Assembly: GCA_002482005.1 (NCBI GenBank)
Contig: DLFD01000028.1
Coordinates: 1-63,120, forward strand
Origin: Lachnospiraceae bacterium UBA7729
Lineage (GTDB): Bacteria > Bacillota > Clostridia > Lachnospirales > Lachnospiraceae
Direction: 5' to 3'
Length of the DNA: 63,120 bases
The position numbers and the translations under genes are program-made. The notes below the pieces were generated by a model. It was not told the DNA's origin. It did no database searches and saw only the letters and a list, made by a program, of their open reading frames with translations. The stretch's first letter is position 1; each line of letters starts with the position of its first letter. Shown one piece after another: positions 41,286 to 49,569 of this stretch.

Positions 41286-42791
41286 ATGGCCGAATTATCG
41301 ACACAAACCAGTTCTATCGTATCAAAGGTCTGGGGCCTTTGTAATCCTCTTCGGGATGACGGTGTTTCTTACGGGGATTATCTGGAGCAGCTGACCTACC
41401 TCATTTTCCTGAAGATGGCAGATGAATATTCCAAACCGCCCTATAACCGTGACAGCGGGATTCCTGCCGGATGCACGTGGCAGGATATGCGTTCGCTCAA
41501 GGGAACGGAGCTGGAGGATAAATACAAAACCATTCTGGAGACCCTCGGAAAGCAGAGTGGCCTTCTCGGCAGCATCTTTTTCCAGTCATCCAACAAGATC
41601 AGCAAGGCTGCTATCCTAAAGCGTGTCGTTGATATGATAGACGGCGAGAAATGGGTGTCCATGTCCTCGGATGTGAAGGGTGACATCTATGAGGGCCTTC
41701 TTCAGAAGAACGCGGAAGATACCAAGAGCGGTGCCGGGCAGTATTTCACACCGCGATCACTGATCCGGACGATGGTGCGCTGTATGCGTCCGGAACCGGG
41801 GAAGACTATCGCAGATCCCTGCTGCGGCAGCGGCGGTTTTTTCCTTGCCTCACAGGATTTCATCGCAAATGAATACAGGGAGACACTTGACCGGGAGCAG
41901 AAGGAGTTCCTGAAGAATAAGACTTTCTACGGAACGGAACTGGTTCCGACCACCTTTAAGCTCTGCTTGATGAACCTATACCTTCACAATATCGGAGATA
42001 TCTACGGCGATGTGCCGGTCAAGCAGGCGGATGCATTGCTGACAGATCCCGGGTATCGTGTGGACTATGTGCTCACGAATCCGCCCTTTGGAAAAAAGTC
42101 CTCAATTACCTTTACGAATGAAGAAGGGGAGACCGAGGACGAGGATCTTGTTTATAACCGCTCTGAGTTCTGGACGACCAGCTCTAATAAGCAGCTGAAC
42201 TTTGTGCAGCATATTTACACGATCCTGAATTCTACCGGAAAGGCAGCAGTTGTCGTGCCGGATAACGTGCTCTTTGAAGGCGGTGCAGGGGAAACGGTGA
42301 GGGAGCAGCTTCTACAGAACACAGATCTGCATACGATCCTGCGTCTGCCTACTGGCATCTTTTATAAGCAGGGTGTTAAGGCGAATGTGATCTTCTTCGA
42401 CAAGCGGCCCGCCAGCCCGGAACGTCAGACGAGGGAAGTCTGGATCTATGATTTCCGGACAAACATTCATTTCACATTGAAACAGAATCCGATGAAGGAA
42501 AGTGATCTCGACGATTTTGTCGCCTGCTTCAATCCTGAGAACCGACACCAGAGGAAGGAAACCTGGTCGGAAGAGAATCCTGACGGCAGATGGAGAAGGT
42601 TCACTGTTGATGAGATCTGGAAGCGGGACAAGAAGAGTCTGGATATTTTCTGGGTGAAGGACAAGAGTCTCGCGGATCTTGATAACCTTCCGGAGCCGGA
42701 TGTGCTGGCGGAGGATATCATTGAAAATCTGCAGAGTGCGCTGGAAGGATTCCAAGCGCTGCAGGCGAAGTTGAGTAAGAAAAGCCAATAA
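41286..42791 (+). CDS. hsdM: Type I restriction-modification methyltransferase subunit
   Basis: 501 residues. The N-terminal helical domain (VWGLCNPLRDDGVSYGDYLE, QLTYLIFLKMADE) precedes the N6-adenine methyltransferase core: SAM motif I (IADPCCGSGGFFLASQDF) and catalytic NPPFGKKS. Full length for the family. With HsdS it should still methylate the recognition sequence even though HsdR is broken. Confidence 0.95.
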   Translation: MAELSTQTSSIVSKVWGLCNPLRDDGVSYGDYLEQLTYLIFLKMADEYSKPPYNRDSGIPAGCTWQDMRSLKGTELEDKYKTILETLGKQSGLLGSIFFQSSNKISKAAILKRVVDMIDGEKWVSMSSDVKGDIYEGLLQKNAEDTKSGAGQYFTPRSLIRTMVRCMRPEPGKTIADPCCGSGGFFLASQDFIANEYRETLDREQKEFLKNKTFYGTELVPTTFKLCLMNLYLHNIGDIYGDVPVKQADALLTDPGYRVDYVLTNPPFGKKSSITFTNEEGETEDEDLVYNRSEFWTTSSNKQLNFVQHIYTILNSTGKAAVVVPDNVLFEGGAGETVREQLLQNTDLHTILRLPTGIFYKQGVKANVIFFDKRPASPERQTREVWIYDFRTNIHFTLKQNPMKESDLDDFVACFNPENRHQRKETWSEENPDGRWRRFTVDEIWKRDKKSLDIFWVKDKSLADLDNLPEPDVLAEDIIENLQSALEGFQALQAKLSKKSQ

Positions 42792-42802
42792 AGGAAATAA
42801 GC

Positions 42803-43807
42803 ATGAGTAATCAAGTACCAGAGACTGAAGAAAAAAGAGTCTGGGGCATCCATACGAAAGACGACAATCTTTTCTTGAAAGAAAATGTCATTGCATTAGG
42901 GTGGCAGCAGATTGGTGATCTGAGCCTCATAGTTCCCGACAGAGAGTCATTCAAAGAAAAATACATAGCGGCTTATCCGGATGCAAAGAAGGGCTCGATT
43001 CCCACCGGTGTCGGTATGCTGTTCCGGTTTTGCCATGAGGTGCAGATCGGAGATTACATTATCTATCCTTCAAAGATTGATCGCATGATCAATATCGGCG
43101 AGGTTACCGGCGGCTACAAGTATGTTCCGGAAGCGAATGAATATGTACAGCAGCGGAGTGTCAAGTGGCTGAAGCATGTACCGCGCATGTCTTTCTCACA
43201 GGGGGCTCTGTACGAGATTGGCTCGGCTATGTCTTTCTTCATGGTGAAAAATTATGCCGATGAATTCTTGGCGGCTCTCGATAAGGGCTTTGCCAAGAGC
43301 ATATCTGAAGGTGAAGAGGATGACACGGTTGGTGCCACGGCAGACGACATTATAGAAAGCACCAAGGATTTTATTCTGAAGGAGCTGAGCCGTCAATTAA
43401 AAGGTTATGATCTGGAACAATTTGTCGCGGATCTTTTACAGGCGATGGGCTACCGGACAACTGTGTCTCCGCATGGTGGTGATAGCGGTATCGATATCAC
43501 TGCTTATAAAGATGAGCTGCCGCCGAGAATTCTGGTACAGGTGAAAAGCCAGGACAGCGATATCAAGGAAACAACTATTCAGTCTTTAAAGGGCGCAATG
43601 CGCGAGGGTGATTATGGCCTGTTCGTCACGCTGTCAAACTATACCAAGAAGGCGCAGAAGTATCTGGAGAACACACCGATTATCCGAGGCATCAACGGAA
43701 CAGAGCTGGTGGATCTGATCCTGAAATACTATGATGATCTGAGCGAAAAGTACCGGAAGATGATCCCTCTGAAGATGGTCTATATTCCGGTTCCGAAAGA
43801 GGAGTGA
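42803..43807 (+). CDS. Mrr-type restriction endonuclease with N-terminal PUA/EVE-like part
   Basis: 334 residues. The C-terminal domain (from about residue 195) is Mrr-like PD-(D/E)XK: YDLEQFVADLLQAMGYRTTV, GGDSGIDITAYKDE, and RILVQVKSQD (D...QxK). The N-terminal part (VWGIHTKDDNLFLKENVIA, HEVQIGDYIIYPSKIDRMIN) resembles PUA/EVE-like readers of modified bases. This combination suggests a modification-dependent nuclease. It lies 11 bases after hsdM, so it may replace the restriction activity lost with hsdR. Catalytic residues look intact. Confidence 0.85.
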   Translation: MSNQVPETEEKRVWGIHTKDDNLFLKENVIALGWQQIGDLSLIVPDRESFKEKYIAAYPDAKKGSIPTGVGMLFRFCHEVQIGDYIIYPSKIDRMINIGEVTGGYKYVPEANEYVQQRSVKWLKHVPRMSFSQGALYEIGSAMSFFMVKNYADEFLAALDKGFAKSISEGEEDDTVGATADDIIESTKDFILKELSRQLKGYDLEQFVADLLQAMGYRTTVSPHGGDSGIDITAYKDELPPRILVQVKSQDSDIKETTIQSLKGAMREGDYGLFVTLSNYTKKAQKYLENTPIIRGINGTELVDLILKYYDDLSEKYRKMIPLKMVYIPVPKEE

Positions 43808-43816
43808 TCAGCACGC

Positions 43817-43912
43817 ATGAAGCTGATGATCAAGTTCAATGTCGGTGTGTCCGTCGACCATGTATATGAGGTCAAGCGGATCGATACGGATTTCTTTAAT
43901 GAGGGACTCTGA
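43817..43912 (+). CDS. 31-codon ORF, probable fragment
   Basis: Starts 9 bases after the Mrr-like stop and encodes a short peptide beginning MKLMIKFNVGVSVDHVYEVK. There is no good ribosome binding site. The beta-strand-like start and abrupt end suggest the remnant of a longer gene removed by recombination at this junction. It may not be expressed. Confidence 0.25.
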   Translation: MKLMIKFNVGVSVDHVYEVKRIDTDFFNEGL

Positions 43913-43942
43913 CTAATAGGTGCTTTTCAGAAAGGGCTTTAA

Positions 43943-44968
43943 ATGATTGAACTTCTACTGGAAAATCTGTTCTCAATGGTTGCTGATCTGTCAATTGAAA
44001 AAATCGCCGACCTAAGAAAGCAGTACACAAATCAGAAAATCTTATATCTGACTGCTGAACAATATGTAAATGCAGAATATTTTCGTTCAGAGTATAGGGA
44101 TGTTATACCAGTTCTGGAAAAGGATAGGATTCTTGCGATTGATTCCAGAGATATAGAGCCATCTAAATCCATTCAGGAACTGAGCGAAAGTATAAAACCG
44201 GTTTTCGCTTCCATGCTGATAACCGATAAAGAAACATTAAAGCAAGATATTATAACGGCAATTGCTGCGCAGTACAGATCAAAAAGAGAACTTGCGATTA
44301 GTCTATTTGATATTCTTGAACAACAGAAAAAAGATACCGATGCTATTCTGCAGAAAATTAGCAATGTCGATACTAAAACACTTTTGATTACTGACTCGCT
44401 CCAGAGAAGAGAGGCGTTAAAAGAACGAGCGATCAGAAGTGGAATAGGAAGAAAAATGGAACAGCTGATCCATTACGCCTCTCAAAGCTTTATTTCTATT
44501 GTCACAAAGAAGCCTGCTCAATCAGCGGGAGATGCAGGCACAGAGCTTGAACAGTATATGAATTGTATAAGAAAGCAGTTAGAGGATGATTTCCCTGAAA
44601 TAGGAATTGATTTTCTTCAGAAGCCTGTATCGATCATAATGCCTAATCCCGATGGATCTATTATTCCATTGCAAAAGGAAATAGAGACGCTACAGTTTTT
44701 AAATCTGTTTTCGCGCCAGACACAAGGGTATATTGATGAATTGCTTAAATACACTACTCTGTTGCCGGATGATTTTATTATCAAAATGATAGAGGTGGGT
44801 AATGTAATTGACTCCAATCTGTATTCCCACGCGATAGAAAGAGGGATTGCCCCGATGTTAAGAAATGCAATCCCCACAGATAAGAAAGCTCATGTGGACA
44901 GTTTTAAGAAATACTATAGGGAACTTGGGGTGAAAATTCTTTCCATGGAGCATTATGCTAAGTCGTGA
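43943..44968 (+). CDS. Unknown protein in the defence block
   Basis: 341 residues, no family recognised. Charged and mainly helical, with coiled-coil-like segments (ISLFDILEQQKKDTDAILQK) in the first half and mixed alpha/beta in the second (IGIDFLQKPVSIIMPNPDG). No membrane segment and no clear nuclease or NTPase motif is visible. It is AT-rich compared with hsdM and the phage genes. It stands at the right edge of the restriction block and converges on the prophage 2 lysogeny operon, so it is either the last host-side accessory gene or phage cargo. Function not assigned. Confidence 0.55.
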   Translation: MIELLLENLFSMVADLSIEKIADLRKQYTNQKILYLTAEQYVNAEYFRSEYRDVIPVLEKDRILAIDSRDIEPSKSIQELSESIKPVFASMLITDKETLKQDIITAIAAQYRSKRELAISLFDILEQQKKDTDAILQKISNVDTKTLLITDSLQRREALKERAIRSGIGRKMEQLIHYASQSFISIVTKKPAQSAGDAGTELEQYMNCIRKQLEDDFPEIGIDFLQKPVSIIMPNPDGSIIPLQKEIETLQFLNLFSRQTQGYIDELLKYTTLLPDDFIIKMIEVGNVIDSNLYSHAIERGIAPMLRNAIPTDKKAHVDSFKKYYRELGVKILSMEHYAKS

Positions 44969-44971
44969 TGA

Positions 44972-45493
44972 TTAACATGCCTCCCACTCATCCGTCTTAA
45001 ACAGCGATTCATCAGAAGAGGTGATCTCGGCCACATCGGCCAGCGGGATTGCCGCTTCATCTATTTTGATGCATCCCGTCTCCTCTGGGTCGACCTTCCA
45101 GCAGATCCCGGTCACAGTCACGTACTGGCCCAGCATCTGCCATGCGAAGCGGTTGTGATCCGTGCAGGGGGTGTAGTAGCGGACACTGACCTTTACCTGA
45201 TTGGCCCGGGCCATCTTGCTGTTATAGGTAAGAGTCCGTAGGATCTGCAGACGGCGATTCAGCTCGATGCGGTCAGCTTCCTCGAGTTCGATCTGCTCCA
45301 CATACTCCACGTTCTTGCTGTCGATGCTTTCGGAGTATCCGTCCAGTGCGTCGAACGGTGCGAAGATCTTAGCCCGTCTGCGGCGATCCATCTTGGGATG
45401 CTTCCGGGAGAAATCATCAAAGCGGTGGTGCTGAGGGCGTCCGGAGAGGAATGCCGCCGTGTATTTGAATCCGATGGGGAGAGTTGCTGCCAT
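44972..45493 (-). CDS. YolD-like protein
   Basis: 173 residues of the YolD-like family (DRRRRAKIFAPFDALDGYSE near the N-terminus, QVKVSVRYYTPC). YolD-like genes usually neighbour UmuC/DinB-type polymerases and are thought to act as UmuD-like partners; this is a family inference. Encoded 33 bases after the Y-family polymerase in the same leftward operon, so it should be made under the same SOS-type control. Confidence 0.83.
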   Translation of the reverse strand: MAATLPIGFKYTAAFLSGRPQHHRFDDFSRKHPKMDRRRRAKIFAPFDALDGYSESIDSKNVEYVEQIELEEADRIELNRRLQILRTLTYNSKMARANQVKVSVRYYTPCTDHNRFAWQMLGQYVTVTGICWKVDPEETGCIKIDEAAIPLADVAEITSSDESLFKTDEWEAC

Positions 45494-45526
45494 GATATCC
45501 TGCCTTTCTATCGGCAGGACATAGGA

Positions 45527-46924
45527 TCAGGCTTTATGCCCGCCGATCTGGAGATTGCGTTCGCGTGCGGTGCCGCCGTTCATGTAGTTGAAACCGCGCA
45601 GCAACGCATTTGATCCGTATTTTTGGCGTACTTCAAGAAGGGCACGCTGCAGTCTGCGTTCCTTATCGAGTGCGTCATAATCTGTGAACAAATCTAACTG
45701 ATACATTCCATCATCTTTTCTGGTGTCCTGTGCAGCGATGCCGAGCCTGCGGACAAGGAGTGACTTGTCGACCTTCTTCGTGAAGGCATCCAGCAGCAGG
45801 GACATGATTTCCTGATTGCTGTTGGTACGGGTGCGGAGTTTGAAACTGCCGCCGACATGGCAAGGGTGAAGTCTGCCGTAGAAATCGATCGAGACTGGCC
45901 CTTCGTAATATGGATTTTCCTCCAGAGACTTCGGGTCGAAGCTTACCCAGAAGGAGAGTCCGCCCGCTGTCAGATTCTGCGAGAGCAGGTCGGTGGCCAG
46001 CAGGTCGACCATTTCTGTGAAGACCAGCTTCGCCTCATCATAAGAATAAGGACGGGAGAGTACTTGGCCCTTGGAGAGAGAATGACTCTTGTTCCTATAG
46101 CTCTTGATGTCACTCATGAGGCAGGGCTCAATACCCCACACGTGGTCGAGCAGGATTTCTGCGTCGATCCCGAACATCTTATAAAACTGGCCTTCGTCGT
46201 AGAGCGCGGCCATTGCCACATCCCCGAGCGTGAACATTGCACGCTTCTCCAGTTTCCGGGCGGTGCCAGGGCCGATCATCCAGAAATCTGTCAGGGGCCG
46301 GTGATCCCAGAGGAGGATCTTATACTTGTCTTCATCAAGCTCGGCGATCCGGACGCCGTCTTTATCCGGCGGGGCTTTTTTCGCCACGATATCCATGCCA
46401 ACCTTCGCAAGATACAGGTTGGTGCCGATTCCGACGGTCGCGGTGATGCCGGTCTCTTTCAAGACGTCTCGGATCATGGTGATCGCCATCTGGTGGGCAG
46501 GGGAGACACCGGCGGCCTTCGCATCCGCTTCATAGAAATGCAGGTATCCGGTCACATCGATAAAGCACTCATCGATCGAATAGACATGGATGTCTTCGGC
46601 GGCGACGTACTTCCGGTAAATCTCATAGATCTTTGAAGAGACTCGGATGTATTCCGCCATCCGAGGGACAGCGATCTCGTAGAGAATCCGCGTGTGGTGC
46701 GCGATCTCATATTCCTTGATTTTCTGCTTGGCTTCAAACAGCCGGGGCCGTCCCGGAACACCGATCGCCTTGAGGGCAGGGGAGACAGCGAGCACGATGG
46801 TCTTATCTGTCCGGCTGTTGTCGGCGACCAGCAAGTTGCATTTCAACGGATCGTATCCACGGGATACAGCTTCCACCGAAGCGTAATAAGATTTTAAATC
46901 GATGCAAATATACGTCCTGTCCAT
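45527..46924 (-). CDS. Y-family DNA polymerase (UmuC/UvrX-like)
   Basis: 465 residues. Seen: the N-terminal TYICIDLKSYYASVEAVSRG (first metal Asp), VYSIDECFIDVTGYL (catalytic SIDE motif), thumb HhH-type region (DFWMIGPGTARKLEKRA), and little finger domain with RTRTNSNQEIMSLLL. It performs error-prone translesion synthesis. GGAGG precedes ATG 46924; the open frame extends further upstream, but that part is not family-like. Phage-borne copies, such as UvrX of SPbeta, are common. Third gene of the repressor operon, so induction should follow repressor removal. Confidence 0.9.
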   Translation of the reverse strand: MDRTYICIDLKSYYASVEAVSRGYDPLKCNLLVADNSRTDKTIVLAVSPALKAIGVPGRPRLFEAKQKIKEYEIAHHTRILYEIAVPRMAEYIRVSSKIYEIYRKYVAAEDIHVYSIDECFIDVTGYLHFYEADAKAAGVSPAHQMAITMIRDVLKETGITATVGIGTNLYLAKVGMDIVAKKAPPDKDGVRIAELDEDKYKILLWDHRPLTDFWMIGPGTARKLEKRAMFTLGDVAMAALYDEGQFYKMFGIDAEILLDHVWGIEPCLMSDIKSYRNKSHSLSKGQVLSRPYSYDEAKLVFTEMVDLLATDLLSQNLTAGGLSFWVSFDPKSLEENPYYEGPVSIDFYGRLHPCHVGGSFKLRTRTNSNQEIMSLLLDAFTKKVDKSLLVRRLGIAAQDTRKDDGMYQLDLFTDYDALDKERRLQRALLEVRQKYGSNALLRGFNYMNGGTARERNLQIGGHKA

Positions 46925-46986
46925 AGGGCCTCCAAACATTTGTTCTTTCACAAAGAAAAAAAGAAAAGAGGGAGGGCCGACAGACA

Positions 46987-47520
46987 TTAAATGGAGTCAG
47001 CCCGATCCTCTATCGTTCCCATAAATGCAGACTTTGGCACAAAGGGAACATTGAAATCGTAACCGGATTTATTCATGGTGAGCAGCTTCACCATCAGCAT
47101 GTTGACGTTGACGTTCAGCAGCGAAGCGATCCGGACAACATCATTCCCTTCCTGAATCAACTCCAGCAGTTCTTCATCATCGATCAGGATGTTCGCGGCA
47201 AACTGGTTTGCTTCGAGCTCCCGCTGATCGGTGATATCAAAGATTTCCATTTCCACGAGATAATCCCGTTTCGTAAGCGCATCCTTGTGGAGCAGGAGAT
47301 GACCAAGTTCGTGGGCGCAGGTCATCCGCTGCATCTGCAGGCTCATATTTGAATTGATGAAGATGAAGTAATTGTTCAGGTAAATCTTACAGAATCCCTT
47401 CTGCTTTTTCGTGTTAATGAACTTCACATAGTACCCGAGAAGCCTTGCCAGCTGGAACGGATCCCTGGTATCGTGCCGCTCGATCAGACGCTCGGGTATA
47501 CGAAAAATTCTCTCGTCCAT
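46987..47520 (-). CDS. ImmA/IrrE-type metallopeptidase
   Basis: 177 residues. The zinc motif is CAHELGHLLLHKD (HExxH), and ELEANQFAANILIDD gives the third ligand region. In ICEBs1 and related elements the ImmA peptidase cleaves the ImmR repressor on DNA damage. Here it lies 17 bases after an Xre repressor gene, the same gene pair, so it probably degrades that repressor to induce the prophage. Confidence 0.9.
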   Translation of the reverse strand: MDERIFRIPERLIERHDTRDPFQLARLLGYYVKFINTKKQKGFCKIYLNNYFIFINSNMSLQMQRMTCAHELGHLLLHKDALTKRDYLVEMEIFDITDQRELEANQFAANILIDDEELLELIQEGNDVVRIASLLNVNVNMLMVKLLTMNKSGYDFNVPFVPKSAFMGTIEDRADSI

Positions 47521-47537
47521 TCATGATCCCCCGTATG

Positions 47538-47960
47538 TTACTGGTCAGAGGAATCCTCTTTCCTGTAACGCTTATTGACATACTTGCGGTTATTTTTCTT
47601 CGCCTCCCAGTATGCCTCCTGCATGGCACGCATGATCTCGTCCATGTCTTCCTCTTCAATTTCTCCCCCGGCAGCGAGCACTTTGAAATCTGCAACCAGA
47701 TCCCATGCCTGCCGTGCGCCGCGTCCGCCGTATTGCTCGTTGGCCCGGAGAACGAAGTCGGCGTTCTCATCCATCAGGACTTTCTCATCGACTCCGAGGG
47801 CCTCTGACAGCTTGGTGTAGGTATCCCGGCTCTTAGGCATCCGAGCACCGGATTCGTAGTTCTGAATCGTCCGCAGAGAGATCCCGGTCGCTTTTGCCAG
47901 ATCATTCTGCGACATCTGTTTGGCTGCCCTCGCGTTTTTGATTTTTTCGCTCAGGTTCAT
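47538..47960 (-). CDS. Xre-family repressor of prophage 2
   Basis: 140 residues. The helix-turn-helix at residues 5-60 (MSQNDLAKATGISLRTIQNYE, one letter over-long for quoting in full with its flanks) is followed by an acidic C-terminal half and a basic tail. It lacks a LexA-type Ser-Lys peptidase domain, so inactivation is likely by the ImmA partner rather than by self-cleavage. It faces an operator array (48022-48179) and is probably autoregulated from the leftward promoter at 48092-48120. Confidence 0.87.
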   Translation of the reverse strand: MNLSEKIKNARAAKQMSQNDLAKATGISLRTIQNYESGARMPKSRDTYTKLSEALGVDEKVLMDENADFVLRANEQYGGRGARQAWDLVADFKVLAAGGEIEEEDMDEIMRAMQEAYWEAKKNNRKYVNKRYRKEDSSDQ

Positions 47961-48031
47961 GTTGGTACGTCCTTTCTAAGGTAGCGAATCGTTTGTGAAC
48001 TCTGAGTTTCGTAATTGCCGCAACTTTCGTA

Positions 48032-48060
48032 TTGACAGAGAAGAGAGATGTCTGTATACT
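48032..48060 (+). promoter_or_regulatory. Rightward early promoter (PR-like)
   Basis: TTGACA (48032-48037), 17 bases, TATACT (48055-48060), a near-consensus sigma-A promoter. The operator AACTTGCGTAAGTT begins at the very next base, so bound repressor would block it. It points to the early genes, yet the first downstream ORF with a good start is 350 bases away. Confidence 0.75.
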
Positions 48061-48091
48061 AACTTGCGTAAGTTACGTAACTCATAGGACG

Positions 48092-48120
48092 ATCATACAG
48101 CCAGATACGCAAGTTGTCAA
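48092..48120 (-). promoter_or_regulatory. Leftward repressor promoter (PRM-like)
   Basis: On the minus strand TTGACA (48120-48115), 17 bases, TATGAT (48097-48092). It drives the repressor-ImmA-polymerase Y-YolD operon. One operator (48107-48115) overlaps its -35/spacer region, allowing autorepression. Confidence 0.72.
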
Positions 48121-48351
48121 TAGGAAGAATGAAAAAACTTTCGTGTTTTTCTCCTAAACATTCGCATGAGACGAAAGTTAAGGAGAATGCAGGTGGCGTA
48201 CTTTCAGCTCTGGTGATTGTAGTATAGCAAAAGAGGTGTACAGAAATTTGGACAATGGTGCGGAAATATATTCAAACAAAATCCCTGCCATTGAATAGTA
48301 TGCGAAAATTGATTCGTATTAAACCATCTATGTAAAATTATGAATGTCATA

Positions 48352-48380
48352 TTGACAGATAGTTCAAATACAGCTATAAT
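48352..48380 (+). promoter_or_regulatory. Sigma-A promoter of the 48412 regulator gene
   Basis: TTGACA (48352-48357), 17 bases, TATAAT (48375-48380): consensus in both boxes, 32 bases before the ATG. No copies of the operator word are within it, so this gene should be on in the lysogen. The 190 bases before it (48180-48350) are AT-rich, with no gene longer than a nine-codon reading frame at 48187. Confidence 0.85.
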
Positions 48381-48411
48381 ATCAACATCAGATTGAAAAG
48401 GAGGTAAATAG

Positions 48412-49200
48412 ATGGGCGAGGCATTTGACAAGAAGATATTGCTTGAGAACATCTCCTACCTTTTGAAAGAGAAGGAAATGAAAATCGGTGAGCTGGAAGC
48501 TGCTGCAAAAGTCAGCACCGGCTATATTTCCAGAATAACCAAGGAGGAGAATTCGAAGCCAGGTATCGATTTTATTATGAACGTGGCGGAGGTGCTTAAC
48601 ATCGGAATGGACACTTTGTTGAAAGTAGATCTATCAGCACAGACACCAACAGAAAGATATCTGATTTCCTTTTTTGACAAATTGATTGCAGATACTACAG
48701 CAGATAAGCTGGACTGGGGAGTTGAGAAGGCTGGGACTTTAAATCGTTTGGATACTGACATTAATGGCAATGTGAGCCACCCTCTTTTTGAATACGAGAC
48801 CTTTATGGAAGAGGGTGAATCGGAGTACCCAGAAGAGGTTACCCGAGTTGTTTTTCCATCGCATAGCTTTGATGTCCATACGACGATATATGGAGATTGC
48901 TACAACCTTCGCCTTAAAAATGGTGCCTTCCTATATCTGATGAATATATGCAAGTCAGTATATAGGGTTAACGATCCAGATGCATTTGCAAAAGAAGCAT
49001 GGCTTGTAGGGGCTGACTATTCTATACAGTTTCTGGCAGGTACGAAAGATGATGCGGTGCTTGCTTATCTCGTTACGCATCTTTATGCAGCGGTGGCTGA
49101 AAGCATGAAACACCCGAAATTACAGAAGGGTGCTAAGGATGCGATAGAAGCATTTATGCGAGACGACTTTACGGACGATGATGAGCCACCATTTTTCTAA
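48412..49200 (+). CDS. Xre-type regulator with long C-terminal domain
   Basis: 262 residues. The N-terminal Xre HTH (ISYLLKEKEMKIGELEAAAK, then STGYISRITKEENSKPGIDF) has the usual spacing. Residues about 75-240 form an unrecognised domain with a bipartite pattern (VVFPSHSFDVHTTIYGDCYN, AEAWLVGADYSIQFL-like) and an acidic end. AAAGGAGG precedes the ATG, and a consensus promoter lies upstream. It sits between the early promoter and the early genes. A constitutive lysogen-expressed regulator or superinfection-immunity factor is possible; not shown. Confidence 0.75.
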   Translation: MGEAFDKKILLENISYLLKEKEMKIGELEAAAKVSTGYISRITKEENSKPGIDFIMNVAEVLNIGMDTLLKVDLSAQTPTERYLISFFDKLIADTTADKLDWGVEKAGTLNRLDTDINGNVSHPLFEYETFMEEGESEYPEEVTRVVFPSHSFDVHTTIYGDCYNLRLKNGAFLYLMNICKSVYRVNDPDAFAKEAWLVGADYSIQFLAGTKDDAVLAYLVTHLYAAVAESMKHPKLQKGAKDAIEAFMRDDFTDDDEPPFF

Positions 49201-49402
49201 AGAGGGGGGATTTGCGAATGGAGAAAAAAGCCGTCCACGGATTGTGAAGACACCGCAGTTTAATATTCCGATCGGGGAAGCCATAAAGAATCCGGATGGT
49301 CACTATAGCCTGAGGATTAAAAAGGCGAAAAGTCAGGAAATGGAAGTGATCCCGCTGGATCAACTGAACAAGATGATCATGCAGGAAGCGGAAAAGGTAT
49401 AA
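49178..49402 (+). CDS. Small phage protein of unknown function
   Basis: 74 residues, overlapping the previous gene by 23 bases. The middle (PQFNIPIGEAIKNPDGHYSLRIKKAKS) looks like a beta-hairpin, and the C-terminus is helical. The GGGGGG run at 49204-49209 would serve an ATG in another frame, so the start at 49178 or 49181 rests on coupling to the upstream gene. Function unknown. Confidence 0.5.
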   Translation: MMSHHFSKEGGFANGEKSRPRIVKTPQFNIPIGEAIKNPDGHYSLRIKKAKSQEMEVIPLDQLNKMIMQEAEKV

Positions 49403-49483
49403 GGCAGCGACTCCGAAACTGAGAGACGCGCCGTAAAATCAAATAGTAGTTAGCTCCAGACGAGCGGAACCGAAGATGAGTTC

Positions 49484-49539
49484 AGGCCGGTACGAGCATT
49501 TACAGAGAAATCTGTAAGTGTTGGTACCGGCCTTTTTTT
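49484..49539 (+). terminator. Two-tier terminator before the early genes
   Basis: AGGCCGGTAC ... GTACCGGCCT encloses an inner stem TTTACAGA-GAAA-TCTGTAA and is followed by TTTTTTT. The 168-base gap between 49402 and 49570 holds only this element. It would stop transcription from the upstream regulator gene unless early transcription is antiterminated. Confidence 0.85.
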
Positions 49540-49569
49540 GTTCAGGAACAGGGAGGGGGTGAGTGCAGG

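Larger units (their letters stand above)
48022..48179. promoter_or_regulatory. Operator array of the prophage 2 repressor
   Basis: AACTTTCGT or AACTTGCGT occurs five times: 48022 and 48061 (plus), 48107-48115 (minus), 48136 (plus) and 48171-48179 (minus). AACTTGCGTAAGTT at 48061 is itself near-palindromic, AGTTACGTAACT at 48071-48082 is a perfect palindrome, and 48136/48171 are an exact inverted pair. The sites overlap both promoters, as expected for a lambda-like switch bound by the Xre repressor. Confidence 0.72.
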
